The notes beneath the pieces are model-generated. The model saw only the letters and a list, made by a program, of their open reading frames with translations. It was not told where the DNA came from and searched no databases. From positions 3,100,001 through 3,164,000 of the forward strand of contig CM074703.1 in the NCBI GenBank assembly GCA_037367355.1: 64,000 nucleotides of DNA, written 5' to 3'. Below, piece by piece: positions 44,812 through 57,692 of the stretch (within the stretch, counting starts at the first letter, position 1; each line of letters opens with the position of its first letter). The stretch is from Neoscytalidium dimidiatum (lineage: Eukaryota > Ascomycota > Dothideomycetes > Botryosphaeriales > Botryosphaeriaceae). Both the position numbers and the translations under genes were made by a program.

Positions 44812-46058
44812 CTACTGACTGCCAGCACCACGGCCGGCGCCGCTGTTGCCGTTGCCGTTGCCGTTGCCACCGGCACCGCCTGCGCCTCCGCCCATCAGGT
44901 TCCTTGCCCTGTAAATTGAAGTTCGTTAATTAGAATCTGTCAAGATGGAGTTGGAGATTCAGGGGACACTCACATCTCCATGATACTCGGATCCTGCATC
45001 ATTTGGCTGAAGTCGGGCATGCCACCACCACCACCACCACCACCGCCACGGCCGGCACCAGCACCACCCGCGCCGCCGCCGCCGCCGCCAAACTGCTCAG
45101 CCATCTCGCGCAAGCGCGGGTTACTTAGCATGTTCTGCATGAGCTGGGGGTTGCTCATGACGTTCTGGGCCATCTGGCGGAGCATGGGGTTGTTCATGAG
45201 CGCGCCGAAATCCGGCATGCCGCCGCCCTGGCCGCCCTGGCCACCACCACCACCGCCGCCGCCGCCACCCAGCATGCTCGCGAGCGACGAGATATCCGGC
45301 AAGCCGCCGGCGCCGGGGCTGGGCGATCGCGCGGCCGCGCCGCCCTCCTCCTCCTCGACCCTCCGCCTCGCCGTCTCGTACCCGCGCTTCATCGCCTCGC
45401 TGCCGCCGTTGCCCTCGGCCTCGATGCCCTGCTTGTACGCCTCCATGCTGCCCTTGGCGTCGCCGAGGGCGAAGCGCGCGAGCCCCAGGCGGCTCCACGC
45501 CTTGGTGTAGGACGGGTCGGCGGCGGTGGCCATCTCGGCGTCCTGGCGGGCCTCCTCGTGGCGGCCGGCGCCGCTGTACGCGGCGGCGCGGTTGGACAGG
45601 AAGATGGGGTCGAGCGGGACGAGGTCGAGGGCCTGCGTGTAGAAGGCGATGGCCGTCTCGTAGTCCTTGGTCTGCATGGCGGCGTTGCCCAGGCCCTTGA
45701 GGCGGTCCGCCTCCTTCTTCCGGTCCTCGGTCGCCTTCGCGGCCGTGGTCGGCGTGCTGGGGCGCGCCTCCTTGGCCGACGACGGGCCCTCGGTGGACGG
45801 CGTCGTGCGCCCCTTCAGCTTCTCGTACACGCTGTAGATGGCCAGCAGGTTCTGGCCGCCCAGCGCGTCCGCCATGGCCGCGCTGTCGGACGGGTCGACC
45901 TTGAAGGACTCGGCGATGCAGTTGGTCGCGATGTCGATCGATTCCGAGTCGTCGGACGAGAGCGTCCCGTCTTTGAACGAGCTGTTCAGGAAGTCGATGA
46001 TGGCGAGCGCCAGGCGCTTTTTGGACGCCGCGGTGCTGGGGGCGGCGCTGGCCTGCAT
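44812..46058 (-). CDS. SGT2: Small glutamine-rich TPR co-chaperone
   Basis: Two exons, 46058-44974 and 44908-44812, give 393 residues. An N-terminal dimerisation domain (residues about 10-75) binds Get4/Get5. Three TPR repeats (about 115-220) bind Hsp70/Hsp90 tails. The C-terminus has Gly runs and two Met/Asn-rich substrate-binding blocks of the type MNNPMLRQMAQNVMSNP. Exon 2 adds MARNLMGGGAGGAGGN and a Gly/Asn tail, the normal family ending after DPSIMEM. Sgt2 captures tail-anchored membrane proteins after synthesis and passes them to Get3 for ER insertion. Gly runs coincide with GGC/GGT microsatellites that may vary in length. Confidence 0.95.
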
Positions 46059-46800
46059 TGTGGGTGAGCTTTGCGATGTTTGGGTGTTTTAGGAAAGAAG
46101 CTGGCCCGAGGGTGCTTGCGCTAGTATTGGGGTTGCGGGGAGTATCGCGTGTTTGTTGTCGTCGTCGCGGAGAAGACGATGGTGGGGTCGAGGAAGGGTG
46201 CGCGGGGCTGGTAGCTGTTGTTGCTTCTGCTCACCATGATGTTTGTGCCTGTCCTTAGCTAGAGGAAGAGGAGTCTAGCTGTGTGTGGATGTTGCGTCCC
46301 CTAGAGTAAGGTACTGTAGCTAGGGAATCTGTCAATTTGCCAGAAGGTCGTGGTAGCCTGGCTGGTGGAAAGCTGTAGATAGACGTGGACCTTGGATCGC
46401 CCGGCACGCATGTGGCAGCCGAGACTCGCGCCGCGAGCCGCCGCTCGTTCCTCTCTGCAGCCTCATGTTTCTTGGCGCTGAATGACATCAACTTTTCCTC
46501 ACTACGTGATCCGGAAGCCTGGATGCTAGCATTTGAGCCATACTTGGATTATTTTGTCGACAATGATACCGGAAAGGGCCTCGATCAACGTTGCACAAAT
46601 GATTTCAGTTTTTCTTCCCAGAGCATCAGACGTCTATATGGCCAGTTCCTGTCTATGCCAACTCTCATCAAAATCTTGAGCAGAAAATGATGCGTAAAAC
46701 CATAATCAATTCTACCTTCACTCGAGGTATCACATCTAATCTCGTCGCATCAATCAATCAATCATCCCGAACCCAACCATGCTTATCCCCCAACTCCCAC
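46059..46800. other. Intergenic region, Sgt2 promoter
   Basis: About 740 bases with no protein-like frame beyond short ones; holds the Sgt2 promoter and the 3' end of the VPS9 gene. Confidence 0.5.
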
Positions 46801-49800
46801 CTACAAATCCTCCAACACCTCCGGGTCCCTCATCACACCGTTCGCCGCCCTCTTCAGCCCCTCGACCGCGCTCATCCTCCTCCCCTCACTGATTCTCAAC
46901 CCCCTGATTGCCCTCCTCATGCTCTCGAGCCTTGCCCTCTCGACCACAACCATCCTTCTCGCATACTCCCTGCACATCTTCCTCCCCTGCCTAACGCGAC
47001 TCTCCTGCCACGCCGCCAGCTCGGCGGCGACCGTCTGCTGCGTGTACTTGAGCTCCTTGCCCAGGTTCTCCAGCTCCTGCACGCTGCGCTCGACCTTCTC
47101 CGCTGCGTCGCGCTGCATGCGGTGGCGGGTGTCGTCGAGCAGGCCGAGCGGCCAGCGGTCGCTGCGCCGCAGCGACAGCGTGTGCCGGTCGATCTGCTTC
47201 TGGGTCTGGGCCATGGACCCGATCAGGATGCCAGGGCGGGAGAGCGAGGTCAGGATGGCCTGGATGGTGGCGCTCATGGCGTGCATGTTGTAGTAGAAGC
47301 CGGTGATCGGGGACGACTCCATCTGCGTCATCGTCTTGACGTAGCGCTCGAACGCCGTCTTGTGGCCGTCCGGCAGGTACGCCAGCGTGGACAGCGCCGT
47401 CGAGCAGATCTGCGCCGCCTCGACGAGGTCGTTGGTCGCGGCCCGCACCTTGTTAGTGCGCCGCAGCACCGACTTCGCCGAGTGGTGCATCCCGCGGACG
47501 GATTCTCGCGCGTGCTGCACGAACAGCTCGACCTCACGCACGTCCAGAATTGGGGTGTATTCTTCCTTGACGCGCTCAATGCGGGCTTCTGCTTTCCGCT
47601 TGCTGCGCTCCGCCAGCATCTCCTCGTTGAACTCTGGGACGAGGAAAAATTCCCAGACCATCTCGTGTGTCGAGAATGTCGGATGGTGGATGAGGATCTT
47701 AAGGAAGCTGTCGAGCCGGAGTTGGATATCTTTGAGAATTGCACGCGACGGTTTGGAAGGGATGAGGAATGGTGTGGGAAACCCGGTAACTGAGGGTATC
47801 CAAGAAGCCGGGTTCTCCTGCGCGAGCCACTTAGCCAGATTTTCGAAGTCTGCTAAAGACCGGCGGCACGTCGTGACCGTGATGGATTGTTTGGCGCCGT
47901 TTTCGACGCCGGACTTCACTACCATCCTGATGGTTCCATCCTCGACGAAGTAGGACCGAACAACGGTGGTACGACGACCATCGAGCCCTTTGGGATTTTG
48001 CAGAAGGACTAGGTCGTCGATCCTGTTTCGGACTTCGTCATCCTTGGCCAACTCAACAGCGGTCAGGCCTCTTGTATCCTTCACGTAGAGATCCACTCTG
48101 GGATCTCCGAAGAAGATTCGAACGAGATCCGTACGGCCGTACTTGCTGGCCACCATCAATGGTGTGAACTGCTTGTCATTTGCAGCATTCGCGTCCGAGT
48201 CACAGTGATGAAGAAGGTTCAGGGCCAACTGCCAATCGTTGACGATGTGGAGTAGGGTGTTCCCTTTGTTATCGACGTGGTCATCCAAGTGAAGCGGTTG
48301 ACCGTCGCCTTGAGCTCTTGATGCCGCAGAAACAGCTGCTTCGACCATCCAGCGATATTCTTGGTGGTCGTATGATCTGCAAAGTGCGAAAAGCGGTGTT
48401 TGGCCATTCTTGTCTTTCAGCTTCCAAGGAACAAGATGTCCGATTCGAGGTATCAGCAACGGCTGATCGAAAAGATAATGCCCCGCACACCTTCCCTGGG
48501 AATCCTGTCGAGAAATGTATTCGGCGAGAAGCTGTTCGCTGTGTAAGTTCTGCGTGATGTAATCTAAAAGCAGGTTCACGACCCCTGCGTTCGTCTGCTG
48601 GATTGCTGCGCTCAAGAGAGTGGTTCCTTCGTTATTGCAATCCGAGAGGACCTCGTCGAGTGGATAGTACTCCTCCAAACTCAAAAGATACCTTAGCGAC
48701 TTCTCTTGTCCACTCTCAACCGCCATCATGAGTACCGACTGCCCTGCACGATCATGTGTGTGCGCTAACTTTTCTATCGACGTATCTCCTTCAGGACCGC
48801 TGTTTGTGGAAATTGCTGTGTCGCTTCGGGACAGAAACGATATTGCCGAAGAGCTTGAGTTGCTCCGTGACTGCATTGACACGCGCTTTTTGATCTTCGG
48901 TCGCTGTTCTGGAGGAGGCGTCTGAGCTCTCTGGAAAGGAAACACATGCGCCAGTGATCCAGACTGGACACCGCTGTGAGCCTTTTCAGGGGGTTTGACC
49001 TCGCCGCCGAGTCCCATCCAATCATCCACGCTTTGGCCGTGCAACGATTTGTTGTGCAATTCAGACCACGCTGAATCGACATGAGGCACCATGTCGTCTG
49101 CAGAGGACTCTGCTTCCTCATTCATAGTTCCATCTACTGTCGCTTTCTTCCCAGGTTCCAGGATACTTCGAAGTCCTGCGATGTCGCCGTTTTTGGTAGC
49201 TTGCCATAATTGCTTATTCCTCTTGCTCGCTTTTCTTAGACCGTGCGAGTCCTTTGCAAGATAGGTTAAAACAGCCTCGAATGTGCTGAGCGCATATCCC
49301 ATTTCACCACTCTCAACATCATCGATAAAGATGAAGTGTCGCATGTACGACAACCTAGCTTGGAGATGGCGAACAGATGAGCGGATGACGACGACCAGCA
49401 GCAGAGAAACCAGTGTATCGGCGTTGATAGTCAACATCGCATCTCTCTTCTCGGACTGAGAATCGGATGAAGTGCCGGCTTGTGAGGGAGCGTCCTTGGC
49501 AGATTCCGGCATAGTTATCAGCTTTTGCGTCGCAAGCAAGATGTCCAGCATTTCTTGAGGACTACCAGCTGTCCCCATTTTCTTGAAGATCTCAACTCCT
49601 TTGGCCAAGCGCGCTGCAAGCTCCAGTCTGCCTTGCTGTCCATTTTCTATGGGTATCCCGACTTGCGTGACATCCAAATCTTGCATCTGTCGGACCCGAG
49701 CCTCCAGCTCCAGATCGTCAAAACGCCGGACGGTGCATATTCTCGGGAACAGAATTGTCTCGTGAGCCTGCTCGCAGATGTATCTCTCAATCATACGTTC

Positions 49801-50846
49801 GACAATCGGGCCAGTCAGATCGGTTGTTGCGCCAAGATTGGACAGCTGCTGCTTATCAACCATCTGGAAGAGATCTATTGCCGCAGTGACGGCCGTTTCC
49901 AGAGATCGCCTCATCATGTCCTCTTCATCGTAGATCTCCAGAGTCGAGGGCATCTTCGTACTGCCGTTGGAAAGGCTGCTGTGAAGGGACAGTGGTAGGC
50001 TGACTCCAGACGAGATGGAGCTTCGACGGCTAGACAGGCTGGCTGGTTTTGACGACGGGACGGGAGGCAAAGGTTTCTCAAACTCCTTGCCGAACTCTTT
50101 GAACAATCGTTCCAGACCAGGCTGCATTTGCCTCGCAATCATAGGGAACATATTCAAGAGCTCGGAGAACGACTTCACCTCCTTCTTTCTTGGCATTGAC
50201 GACGCGCTCGCATTTGTCCCGTTCGGCGCTTCTGGTTCTGGAGACCTAGGCCTCGAAGTTGGCAGCGCAGGTATTATGGGTATAGATTCGTACACTCCGA
50301 TGAGTGGCCTCGAAATGTAGTAGACAAGCCATGGCTGGGCGTCGAAGCTGTCCGGATAGTAGATGACGTCGTTCAGGAGCTGTGCCTGATTAAGAGATTT
50401 GAAGCCTGCGCGCGTCAGCGTATATGATGAACTGAGCACCTTATCTGACTGACCTTTATTGCTGTAAACGAAAGTATCCTTAATTATCACCGTGCGTCCA
50501 TTTGCGGTGGTGTACTGTTTCGCCTTCCCCCTACTCTCACGGAACGACGTATCTTTGCCATTGGCGCCTGGCGGGATGCCGCCAGGGACGCGAAGGACGT
50601 GGCTCGCGAGGAATTCCTCGGAGCCGACCAGGTCGGTATACAGCGCATGGCTCTCGCGGTCTCGAGCGTTTAGGAGGACGTCGGTGGTGGGGACGAGGAG
50701 TACCTGCGAAGCGCAAAATTAGCAAGGAATGCTTTCGCACAGTTACCGAGAGCCAGAGTACACCGTACGTGATGCTGCGCTGGGGAGCACTGTCCCGGGA
50801 GAGTGCTGCGGAAGAAGGCGCGCAGAAATGGATTTAGAGGTTGCAT
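46801..50846 (-). CDS. Vrl1-like VPS9-ankyrin-PX endosomal protein
   Basis: Three exons, 50846-50769, 50703-50454 and 50405-46801, give 1310 residues. The start MQPLNPFLRAFFRSTLPGQC was found upstream of the long frame, which opens only at a GTG. Order of parts: an N-terminal region to about 190, a Ser-rich linker, a VPS9 domain (about 380-490; NADTLVSLLLVVVIRSSV and GYALSTFEAVLTYL), ankyrin repeats (about 600-900), a PX domain (about 950-1070) and a helical, BAR-like C-terminus. VPS9 domains are exchange factors for Rab5-type GTPases and PX binds phosphoinositides. This layout matches yeast Vrl1, the core of the VINE endosomal sorting complex. The second intron is 48 bases with no stop, so retention would add 16 residues. 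Confidence 0.9.
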
Positions 50847-51548
50847 CCAATCGACATGGAGCGCTCGCTGGAGAGAAAATTAGGAGCAGGGCGCATAAGC
50901 CCTTGCATGCGAGGGAACCGGGCGAACCGGTTCGGGAAGTCTAGTTCACCAAGACGTGCGCGCGTTGATGGCGGAGAGGCTGTACAACCCGGGATGGAGT
51001 GACGGCGGAGGTTGAGGCGGCGGCGAGTAAGAGTATGCAGCGCAAAGGAGGTTCGGCGGCGAAGAGCAAGCTTGGCGCATGCGACTATCGCGAAAGAGCG
51101 GCGCGGTGAGTTGGCGTGGGCTTCGTAAAAATTGGACGGGGTGTTCACAGGCAGCAGGGTGCTTGGTAGAGTTCAGGAGCAGAGGAGTCGATACGCGTGC
51201 GGCTGGCTTGTGACGGAAGCTCGCCATGCCCCATGCCGCCCGGCGCGCATCTTGGAGCTTGATTTCAGTCCAGTCCGCTTATCTGCTAGCGCCATCCGGG
51301 GCCGTGCCTTTGCGCGCCGCAAATCCAGAGCTTCCGTCATCTGCACTCAACAACACAACTTCACTGTTCGATTCACGCTAAATCGGGTATGCTCAGGAGA
51401 AGGTCCTCGCGCGCCAATGGAAAAGCCCTAACACATGCAGCCCGCCGCCCTCTAGCAAATGCTTTGTGTCCTCTCCAGAAACACCGTTCCGTCCGCCAGC
51501 CCAAATGATCCAGCCACTAACTCCGACGATATCCGTTTCCAGAAGAGC
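50847..51548. other. Intergenic region, Vrl1-like promoter
   Basis: About 700 bases between two minus-strand genes. Short frames only; no gene seen. Confidence 0.5.
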
Positions 51549-53305
51549 CTACTTTTCCTCTCTCCGCCGCGCTCTCGTCTTCTTGCCCGCCACCACGCCC
51601 TCCTCTTCCTCCTCCTCTTTGCCCTTCACCAGGTCCTCCGTTAAACCCCATTCCTCCTTGTCCACCCAGTCTTCTCCGTCACTCATTTCACCAACATGGC
51701 CTTCTGCTTTGGTCCACTTCAATACCATCTTCCGCTTGCGGTCTGCTTCCATGAGGCCCATGTATAGAGCGCGCGTCTGCCGAACCACCTCCTCTTGCTT
51801 CTGAATGTACATGAGCAGCCATGTACGAGTGTCCTCCGCCTCACCCGCCGGGAGGCCCATGTCGCGATCCACGAGATTTTCGACCGGAAATTTGAAAAGC
51901 GGGTGGATCGGCGGCTCTCCCGGCGACCCGGGAGACAGCGTGCGTGGAGATCCCGGCGCAGAAGATGGCTGTGAGTTGGCACGCCGCTGTGCCCGTGTCG
52001 TCATCCGGTGCGACGTTTGCTGACTGTTGGTATCGTCCCCGTCATCAGAATGCGGTGATCGCGCATCGTTCGCGCCATTTTCAGTCGCTCCGTTGGCACC
52101 ATCCACCTGCATCTTGTCCCCAGAGCTCGCTACCGATGCGTTTTGATCCTCCTGTTTGAGAACGTCTCCATTTGTTGCTTGTCTTTCTGCTCCGGCTCCG
52201 GCTTGCCTTACATTGTCCTGGCTAGAGTTGTGCGCGTCCGCCCTCTTATCCAAGCTTGTGCCGTTGGATTGCGCATTGTGCTGGGTTTCCGCCTGCTGGG
52301 TCAAATCACCATTCGTGGCTGGCGGGGCCTGCGCGTCGGTGCCATTCTCCATCTGCACATCATTATCTCGAGTTTGTGCCTGAGATGCCGCCTGCTGTGC
52401 GCCGCCTGTTTGGGGAGTATCCTGCATGTCTGTGTCTTCGGAGATTTTGACGGGATCTTCCCAGCTTGCACCGTGTCGCTCAGTATTGTCTGCCTCTAGC
52501 GATACTGTTGACGCAGAAGCAGTCGCAGCAACCGGACCCGGCGTACTAAGAATCTCTCGGTCATAATCCGTCTCCATCATGCCGACGGGAAGCCATGTAT
52601 TATCTCCCAGCAGTTTCTGCATGATAGCTTTTGCTCTCCATAGACTCTTCTCCTCTCTCTGCAAGACCTCTCGCGAATTGTTTGCAAGATCGGTAATATG
52701 GTTCGAATAATACGGTATGGACATCGATGGGTGAGTAGCTAGATCGGCAGCGGAAGTAAGAGGCGCGAGTAGCTCTAGAGGCTAGTTAGCTCACAGCTGC
52801 CGCGCAAGCGCTCATTGCGGATGCGCACCCTCAAGTCTGATGTCTCCATAGGGATTATCCTCGGCTAAGGAGCCGTCGAGAGACTCGTCATCGTCAATTT
52901 CCTCTATCTCGTCGCCATCTTCGTCGATCAGAGGGGGGTTGCGAGCTATGATGTGCCGTCGGTAGCCGGCATGCTCAATCTTAGGCTGTAGAGGCAACGA
53001 GCTGTCAGCAATGGCGTAAAGAGTGGTGAAGAGCTTCCATTCCACAGCCCACCTTTTTGTAAATGAAGCGGCCATTGTCTAGAATGGAATGAGATCGCGG
53101 GGCTTTGCGCTTGAGCTTGTGCTGAACAGAACGAGCGATTTCGGCGGCGGAGTCGTCCTCATCGGAAGCTGCACGGAGGCCGACGTTAGACGATGAGGAC
53201 TCTCCGACCTTGAGGCGTACATGGGAGAAACTGACCATCGTACCGCGCCACGGCCTTCTTCATGCCAACAATGGCCTCTGCGAAAACGAACTGCTGGCCA
53301 GCCAT
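51549..53305 (-). CDS. RXT2: Rxt2 subunit of the Rpd3L histone deacetylase complex
   Basis: Four exons, 53305-53236, 53168-53053, 52985-52829 and 52774-51549, give 522 residues. Introns carry CTAAC-type branch sites. The N-terminal RXT2 domain spans about residues 1-160: MAGQQFVFAEAIVGMKKA, HKLKRKAPRSHSILDNGRFI, then PKIEHAGYRRHII, and an acidic stretch before PLTSAADLATHPSMSIPYYS. The middle (about 200-370) is low-complexity, rich in Gln, Asn and Asp. The C-terminus is helical and ends in a basic tail. Rpd3L deacetylates histones at promoters; Rxt2 is a small scaffold subunit with no catalytic motif. It shares a 459-base divergent promoter with TRAPPC11. Confidence 0.88.
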
Positions 53306-53764
53306 GATTATGTCGGTGCGCCGGCGTGGGCGCACAGCAGTCGTAAGGGAAGTGCAGCTGGGCGCAGGAATCGGAACGCTGGGTGCTGGAGGTAAGGTCT
53401 CGCGGACGCGCTTGGGCGGAAGGGAGCGCTGGAGGTGCGGGCGGTGGCGCGTCGTGAGGTGTAGGAGCGGAGGGCAGACTGCAGCGAGGACTGGGATCGG
53501 AGTTTGGCGCGGCGGGAGAGAGAAGCGCGTCGCCTGCCCACGGCCAGGGTTCGTTGGCGCCGCCGTCTGGCGTCACTCGGTCAAGCTGCCACAAACCCTC
53601 GCGTACCTTCTGTCTGCATCCCAGCTCCCTACCTTTTTTTCTTCGCTGGGGAGCCATGCTCCCGCCCAGCAACGACTAGCCAAGCGTCGCTGAGCTTTTG
53701 CGCTGCTGGACCCCTCCATCCACGAACCCGTGCGCTCTATGGCTGTCGGCCGCCGATCCTCAAT
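53306..53764. promoter_or_regulatory. Divergent promoter, Rxt2 and TRAPPC11
   Basis: 459 bases between two start codons. No gene; overlapping frames here are GC-rich artefacts. Confidence 0.55.
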
Positions 53765-56700
53765 ATGGACGTCTATCCTCCGCAATACGTCGACCACAAT
53801 CTCCCCTTTATAGTCCTCTCTGGCCTGGGCGAAACTCCCTCCAACGACCCTCAAGATCAGCCGCACCCGCTGCTAGAAGAGCATGGAATCGAGATCGACT
53901 CGGCTGTGCCCATCGTGACCGGCGAGCGCGCCGAGCACCTGCGCCAGGAATTCCTCAGCGCGGACGCCAGAGATGCTCCATGGAACAGTTTGCGGACAAG
54001 GGCGCGTGGAGACTATATTGGATTTCGATTGAAGGCTGTCGGGAGGGTAGGTCAGGGACACCAGTGTCCGCCGTCCCCCGCAATGCAGGCTTACAGAAGT
54101 ACAGGGCTACGTACTGCCACCCCGCAAAGCCCAACCTCCCCAGATCTCCCCCGATGAGACCCCTCCCGGAACCCCGCCTCCCAGCAGCAGCCACCGGTGG
54201 GTCTTGCACTCGCCTATATCACCGTTATCGCCTGGTTCGCCAACTTTTCCGGATGGTGTTATGTCACCTCTCTGGGTTGCAAAACATCAGAGCCATATAC
54301 CTTCTGTGTTCATCTCCTTCTTCGACTTCACCTCTGAACCGGGGAGAGATACCCTGAACGACAACCAGCTCAAGGCGGAGATTAATCGGATCAAAGCCAT
54401 TTTCCACTCTTCTGCCTACAAGACGCACTATGCTGTCGTTCTTATGAGTGACCGGTCCATTTTTGAGGCACCAGACATTGAAGAGCGTCTCGCCAATATT
54501 CGGCGAACAACTGGGCTTGATCCCAAGAATGCTATTTTCTTCCTTCCGGCGAACACGTCACGCGCAGAGCTGGCAGCCTTTGTACAGTCTGTTTTGACGA
54601 CTTTGCAGCCTCTGTGTATAGAATATTATCGGGACCTCTCCAAACATGCCCGACGCAAGAAGAACCGCAACAGTGTTCCAGCGCCCACAGCAATGCCTAC
54701 AAGAGGAGCTTCACATCCTCTATCTGGACCAGGATGGAGCGTAAGATACGACTTCAAGCTTGGAGTCTTTGCCGAGTTCCGCCAGGAAATGGATGCTGCA
54801 TGCAGGCACTATAGCTTTGCGATTGATGCCCTCCTGGATGGGGATGGTGTTTTTGAAACGACGGCGAGCTGGTCTCCACGATGGGATGAGACTCGTCTAC
54901 TCGCTGACACCATTGCAATCCGCATAGTTCGTTGCTTGATGTGGAACAACGGCCCAACGTCGGCAGTGCAGTCGTGGCAGAATTACAAGGACAGGATGCG
55001 CGACCTTCTCGACAGGCGCGGCAAGGGCACGGCAAATTATGGCTGGCAGGCTTGGGAGGCCCGATGGTATAGAATCATGGCGGAGATAATTCAACGTGTG
55101 GATCCACCGATCTTTGCAATTGTCGGTTCACCGGAATATCCAGACGCTCTGCCCGAGAGAAGAGCCATTTATTCTCCACCTGAGAAAGCCTTTCCCGTCG
55201 GTGAGAGGCTAGCTCCCTGGCACTTGGTTCACCATCCCGGCTATTGGTACCGCGTTGCTGCGGAGCGTGCCATTGCTAGGCGGAGGCTGGCCGAAGAACT
55301 TCCTGAGGAAGATAGGCTACCACCCGGGATGTCTCCTGCGACAAAAGTCGCGAACAGATTCGCTACGTACGACACCTATCTTGTGCCAGAACCTCACGTC
55401 GAATTCCCCATACCAGACAAAGGCGTCGAAGGATTTGATCACACGGCTGAGATCGTTGATCTCTTCAACAAGGCTGTGGGTGAATTTCATGCCCGAAACC
55501 AACAGAGGCTTGTTGACAAGCTCCAACTTGACATGGGTAAGGAGCTCATCCATGCCGAGAGATACAGTGACGCACTGAGTGCGCTGAAGCCGCTGTGGGA
55601 GGGCATGAGTTGGCGGGCAGAACGATGGTGGCCGCTCGTTTCCGAAGTCACTTGGGCCCTGAACGAGTGCGCGAATCGATGTTCTGACGAAGAATCCTTT
55701 CTCGCAACGGAGTTTGAGTTGCACAGTCGCCGTAAGAAGCTCCTATCTAGCGCGTTCTGAGCCTCTTCTAATACATCATCTAGTATTGCGTGCCAAGCAG
55801 GGTAAGACGTACGACTTGATGGCATGCCTAGATTCCATTCCCCACGCGGAAGACAAGGAGAAGCCTAAAGTTAGCCTGAAGACTCGGGACGTCCTATCCT
55901 TTCGTAAGTGAACTCTGTTCATCCTGCGGGTGCCGTCTAATTCTGGACAGTATCCATCACGGTCGAATTCGTCGTTCCCGAGGGTCATGTTGCGGATCCA
56001 ATTCTAGCACAGATCGCCATCAGGTCAAACGCCCATAAAGGCTCAAAACCAATAACTCTGAATAACCTTATCGTGGAATTCAGAGGATCTCTCGGGTCAA
56101 TAAAGCTAGAACACGTCCAAGCTGACAATGGTCCATTGCCTATTACCGAGCTGAACCTGACCGAATCCGAGGACCATAAGGCTGGCACTGTGCCAAGCTT
56201 CAAAGGCGATGCTGACCTAACCTTCTCCGCTGGTGAGGTCAGGGCGTTTACGTTCCCAGTAATATTCAAAGAAGCCGGAGAAGTTTTCGTCGAGAGAGCT
56301 ACTTTTGAGATAGAGACAGATCGATTCCACCTTACGTGTATCGCCGACGCGCCTCAGGAGAGCACGGAACCTTTTTGGTGGTACGCTGGTAAGACAGGCT
56401 TGAAAACGAAACGATTGGGTAGGATTATGGATGATCCCGCAATCAAGGTTCTTCCCAAGCCACCGAAGATGGAGGTCCGTCTTCCCAACTTGCAGAAGCG
56501 GTACTACGCCACTGAAACCGTTATACTTGAACTGGAACTCGAGAATGGCGAGGACGAAGAGACAGAAGCAGGGCTCGAATTCACCTTGATGGATCCTCAG
56601 AGGAACGTGCTTGAGTACGCGTGGCTACCTTTGGCAGATGTCGATACCACAGACGAGGAGAAGCCCTCGAACCTTCCTGGTCGGTTCGTTGGAAAGATGG

Positions 56701-57692
56701 AGCCAGGAGCACAACGAACGCAGACCGTTCAATTCACAGCGCCGATAGATTCGGGAGAATTGCTGTTCGAAGCCAAGGTTGTATATCATGTGCTTGGAGA
56801 ACCTGATGTACCAATATCGAAGACAATCGTTGGAGAATTGGCCATTATCGACCCCTTCGAGGCCACCTACGATTTTACTCCCCAAGTCCACCCTGATCCT
56901 TGGCCGAGTTTCTTCCACATCGACGATGCACAAGTACCGGAAGCGTCTACAAACCCAGTGAACACGAAAGCATACGGTTTGACGGCCAGATACTTGATGA
57001 ACGTCAGAATTGGCTCCTACGCGGAAGAGGACCTTGTCATTCAAGATGCAGACCTCACTGTCCACGAGGTTGCTGGTGGCGCCGTCGCCCGGGTAACCAA
57101 GAAGTCTGTCAACGAGCCCGAAGTTGAGATAGCGCCGCAAGCAGTGCATCTCCGCACATTCTGCGTCGACGTGCAAAAGGTCGCACTCGAGGACAGGCGG
57201 TCGACGGCGCTGGCGACCAGCATCAGCGTGACGTGGCGACGCAAGACGCCCATGTCGCAGCACCCGGAGGCCTCGAATAACGTCTGCAGTGTCATCGCTA
57301 ACCCGCGTCTCATCGCGGCCAACAGCGAGCCGCGCGTCCTCGCATCAGCGCGGCCGTCGACAGCTGTACCCTCGCTCATCCACCTCGACTATACGCTCGA
57401 GAATCCGACGATGCATTTCCTGACATTCGACGTGACTATGGAGGCCAGCGAGGAGTTTGCGTTCAGCGGACCGAAGTTGACCGCGCTGCATATTCTTCCC
57501 CACAGCAGACAGACAGTTAGGTATAACGTGCTGCCGCTGGTCAAGGGCACGTGGATATACCCGCAACTCAGGGTGCAGGATCGCTACTTTAACAAGGTAC
57601 TCAAGCCAGCGCCGACGGAGGGGATGCGGCAGGACAAGAAGGGCGTGGCTGTTTGGGCTGATGTGGTGGAAGAAGAGGGTGGCGAAAGGTAG
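53765..57692 (+). CDS. TRAPP complex subunit TRAPPC11 (foie gras/gryzun family)
   Basis: Four exons, 53765-54046, 54105-55731, 55784-55903 and 55951-57692, give 1256 residues. The start MDVYPPQYVDHNLPFIVLSG is typical of the family. The N-terminal half has an alpha-helical solenoid with the foie-gras domain around residues 350-620; the C-terminal half is beta-rich (gryzun region) and ends with LHILPHSRQTVRYNVLPLV and a WIYPQLRVQDRYF stretch. TRAPPC11 is part of a TRAPPIII-type tether and Rab exchange complex acting in ER-Golgi transport and autophagy. Baker's yeast lacks an obvious counterpart, so its presence fits a filamentous fungus. Introns 2 and 3 were placed because the frame otherwise stops after SSAF. 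Confidence 0.93.

Noticed and set aside
45558..46067. 169-codon plus-strand frame
   Set aside because: Antisense to the Sgt2 TPR region; Gly/Arg-rich shadow.
46687..47793. 368-codon plus-strand frame
   Set aside because: Antisense to the helical C-terminus of the Vrl1-like gene.
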